Under the pieces are notes generated by a model that worked only from the letters and a program-made list of their open reading frames with translations, did no database searches and was not told the DNA's origin. Below, in pieces: positions 62,725 to 62,780 of a stretch of DNA of 62,780 bases; the first letter of the stretch is position 1; each line of letters starts with the position of its first letter. The position numbers were made by a program, and so were the translations under genes. The stretch covers positions 724,437 through 787,216 of the forward strand of contig NZ_LMEF01000029.1 of assembly GCF_001427905.1 (NCBI RefSeq), written 5' to 3'. Source of the stretch: Flavobacterium sp. Root420. Its GTDB lineage: Bacteria > Bacteroidota > Bacteroidia > Flavobacteriales > Flavobacteriaceae.

Positions 62725-62780
62725 CCTACCGTCTGGACACAAATATTTTTTTTTAATTATATTTGAGAAAAAGTGCAGAC
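62725..62780. repeat. Direct repeat, copy 2 (56 bp), cut by window end
   Basis: Identical to copy 1 for all 56 visible bases. The true repeat may be longer, since copy 2 runs into the edge. Confidence 0.85.

Noticed and set aside
62566..62780. CRISPR array
   Set aside because: The repeats are 56 bp or longer, only two copies are visible, the spacer is 81 bases, and there are no cas genes. This does not fit CRISPR structure.

Overview
The window looks like a chromosomal segment of a Flavobacterium-like bacterium (Bacteroidota, Flavobacteriales). The evidence is low G+C, SusC/SusD pairs, a hybrid two-component regulator with Reg_prop propellers, promoters of the Bacteroidota type (TTG ... TAnnTTTG), A-rich leaders with little Shine-Dalgarno signal, and short intergenic repeats of the kind common in Flavobacterium genomes. 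No phage, insertion sequence, CRISPR array, tRNA or rRNA was recognised. Almost every gene is on the + strand.

Layout. (1) 1-3409: the end of a sugar-acid catabolic operon (SDR dehydrogenase, FAH-family hydrolase, probably non-phosphorylative deoxysugar breakdown) and a GH20 hexosaminidase. (2) 3410-4672: mostly non-coding, with one 82-residue hypothetical gene between two terminators and a strong promoter with a palindromic operator. (3) 4673-20172: hemicellulase operon A, comprising GH43, a CE6-CE1-CE1 multi-esterase, GH95, GH127/146, GH43, GH3 with PA14, and GH97. (4) 20417-24538: a hybrid two-component system regulator. (5) 25194-29700: first SusC/SusD pair, then an exported protein of unknown function. 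(6) 30584-46589: an unusual set made of a vanadium-type haloperoxidase, two FG-GAP/ASPIC-UnbV lipoproteins, an outer-membrane barrel, a DoxX/DUF417-like membrane protein, a second SusC/SusD pair and a GH3. (7) 46721-50597: a GPH-type sugar symporter (minus strand) and a DUF255 thioredoxin-like lipoprotein. (8) 50598-61941: hemicellulase operon B, comprising GH97, GH31 with PA14, GH43, GH8, a CE1 esterase and GH9. (9) 62107-62565: a TrmH-like RNA methyltransferase, followed by two copies of a 56-bp repeat running off the window.

How it fits together. Operons A and B look like one regulon for a heavily decorated glucuronoarabinoxylan-like hemicellulose. Esterases remove acetyl and feruloyl groups. 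GH43, GH127/146, GH95, GH97 and GH31 remove arabinose, L-galactose or L-fucose, galactose and alpha-xylose. GH8, GH3 and GH43 finish the xylo-oligosaccharides. SusCD1 would import oligomers and the two-component regulator would sense them. Operons A and B share the same CAACCGGTTG palindrome over the promoter -33 element, with the same -7/start region, so they are probably controlled by one LacI-type repressor not encoded here. The L-fucose or L-galactose released by GH95 could feed the catabolic genes at the left edge. The haloperoxidase/FG-GAP/SusCD2/GH3 segment is the best candidate for an undescribed system: it suggests oxidative chemistry at the cell surface coupled to glycan uptake.
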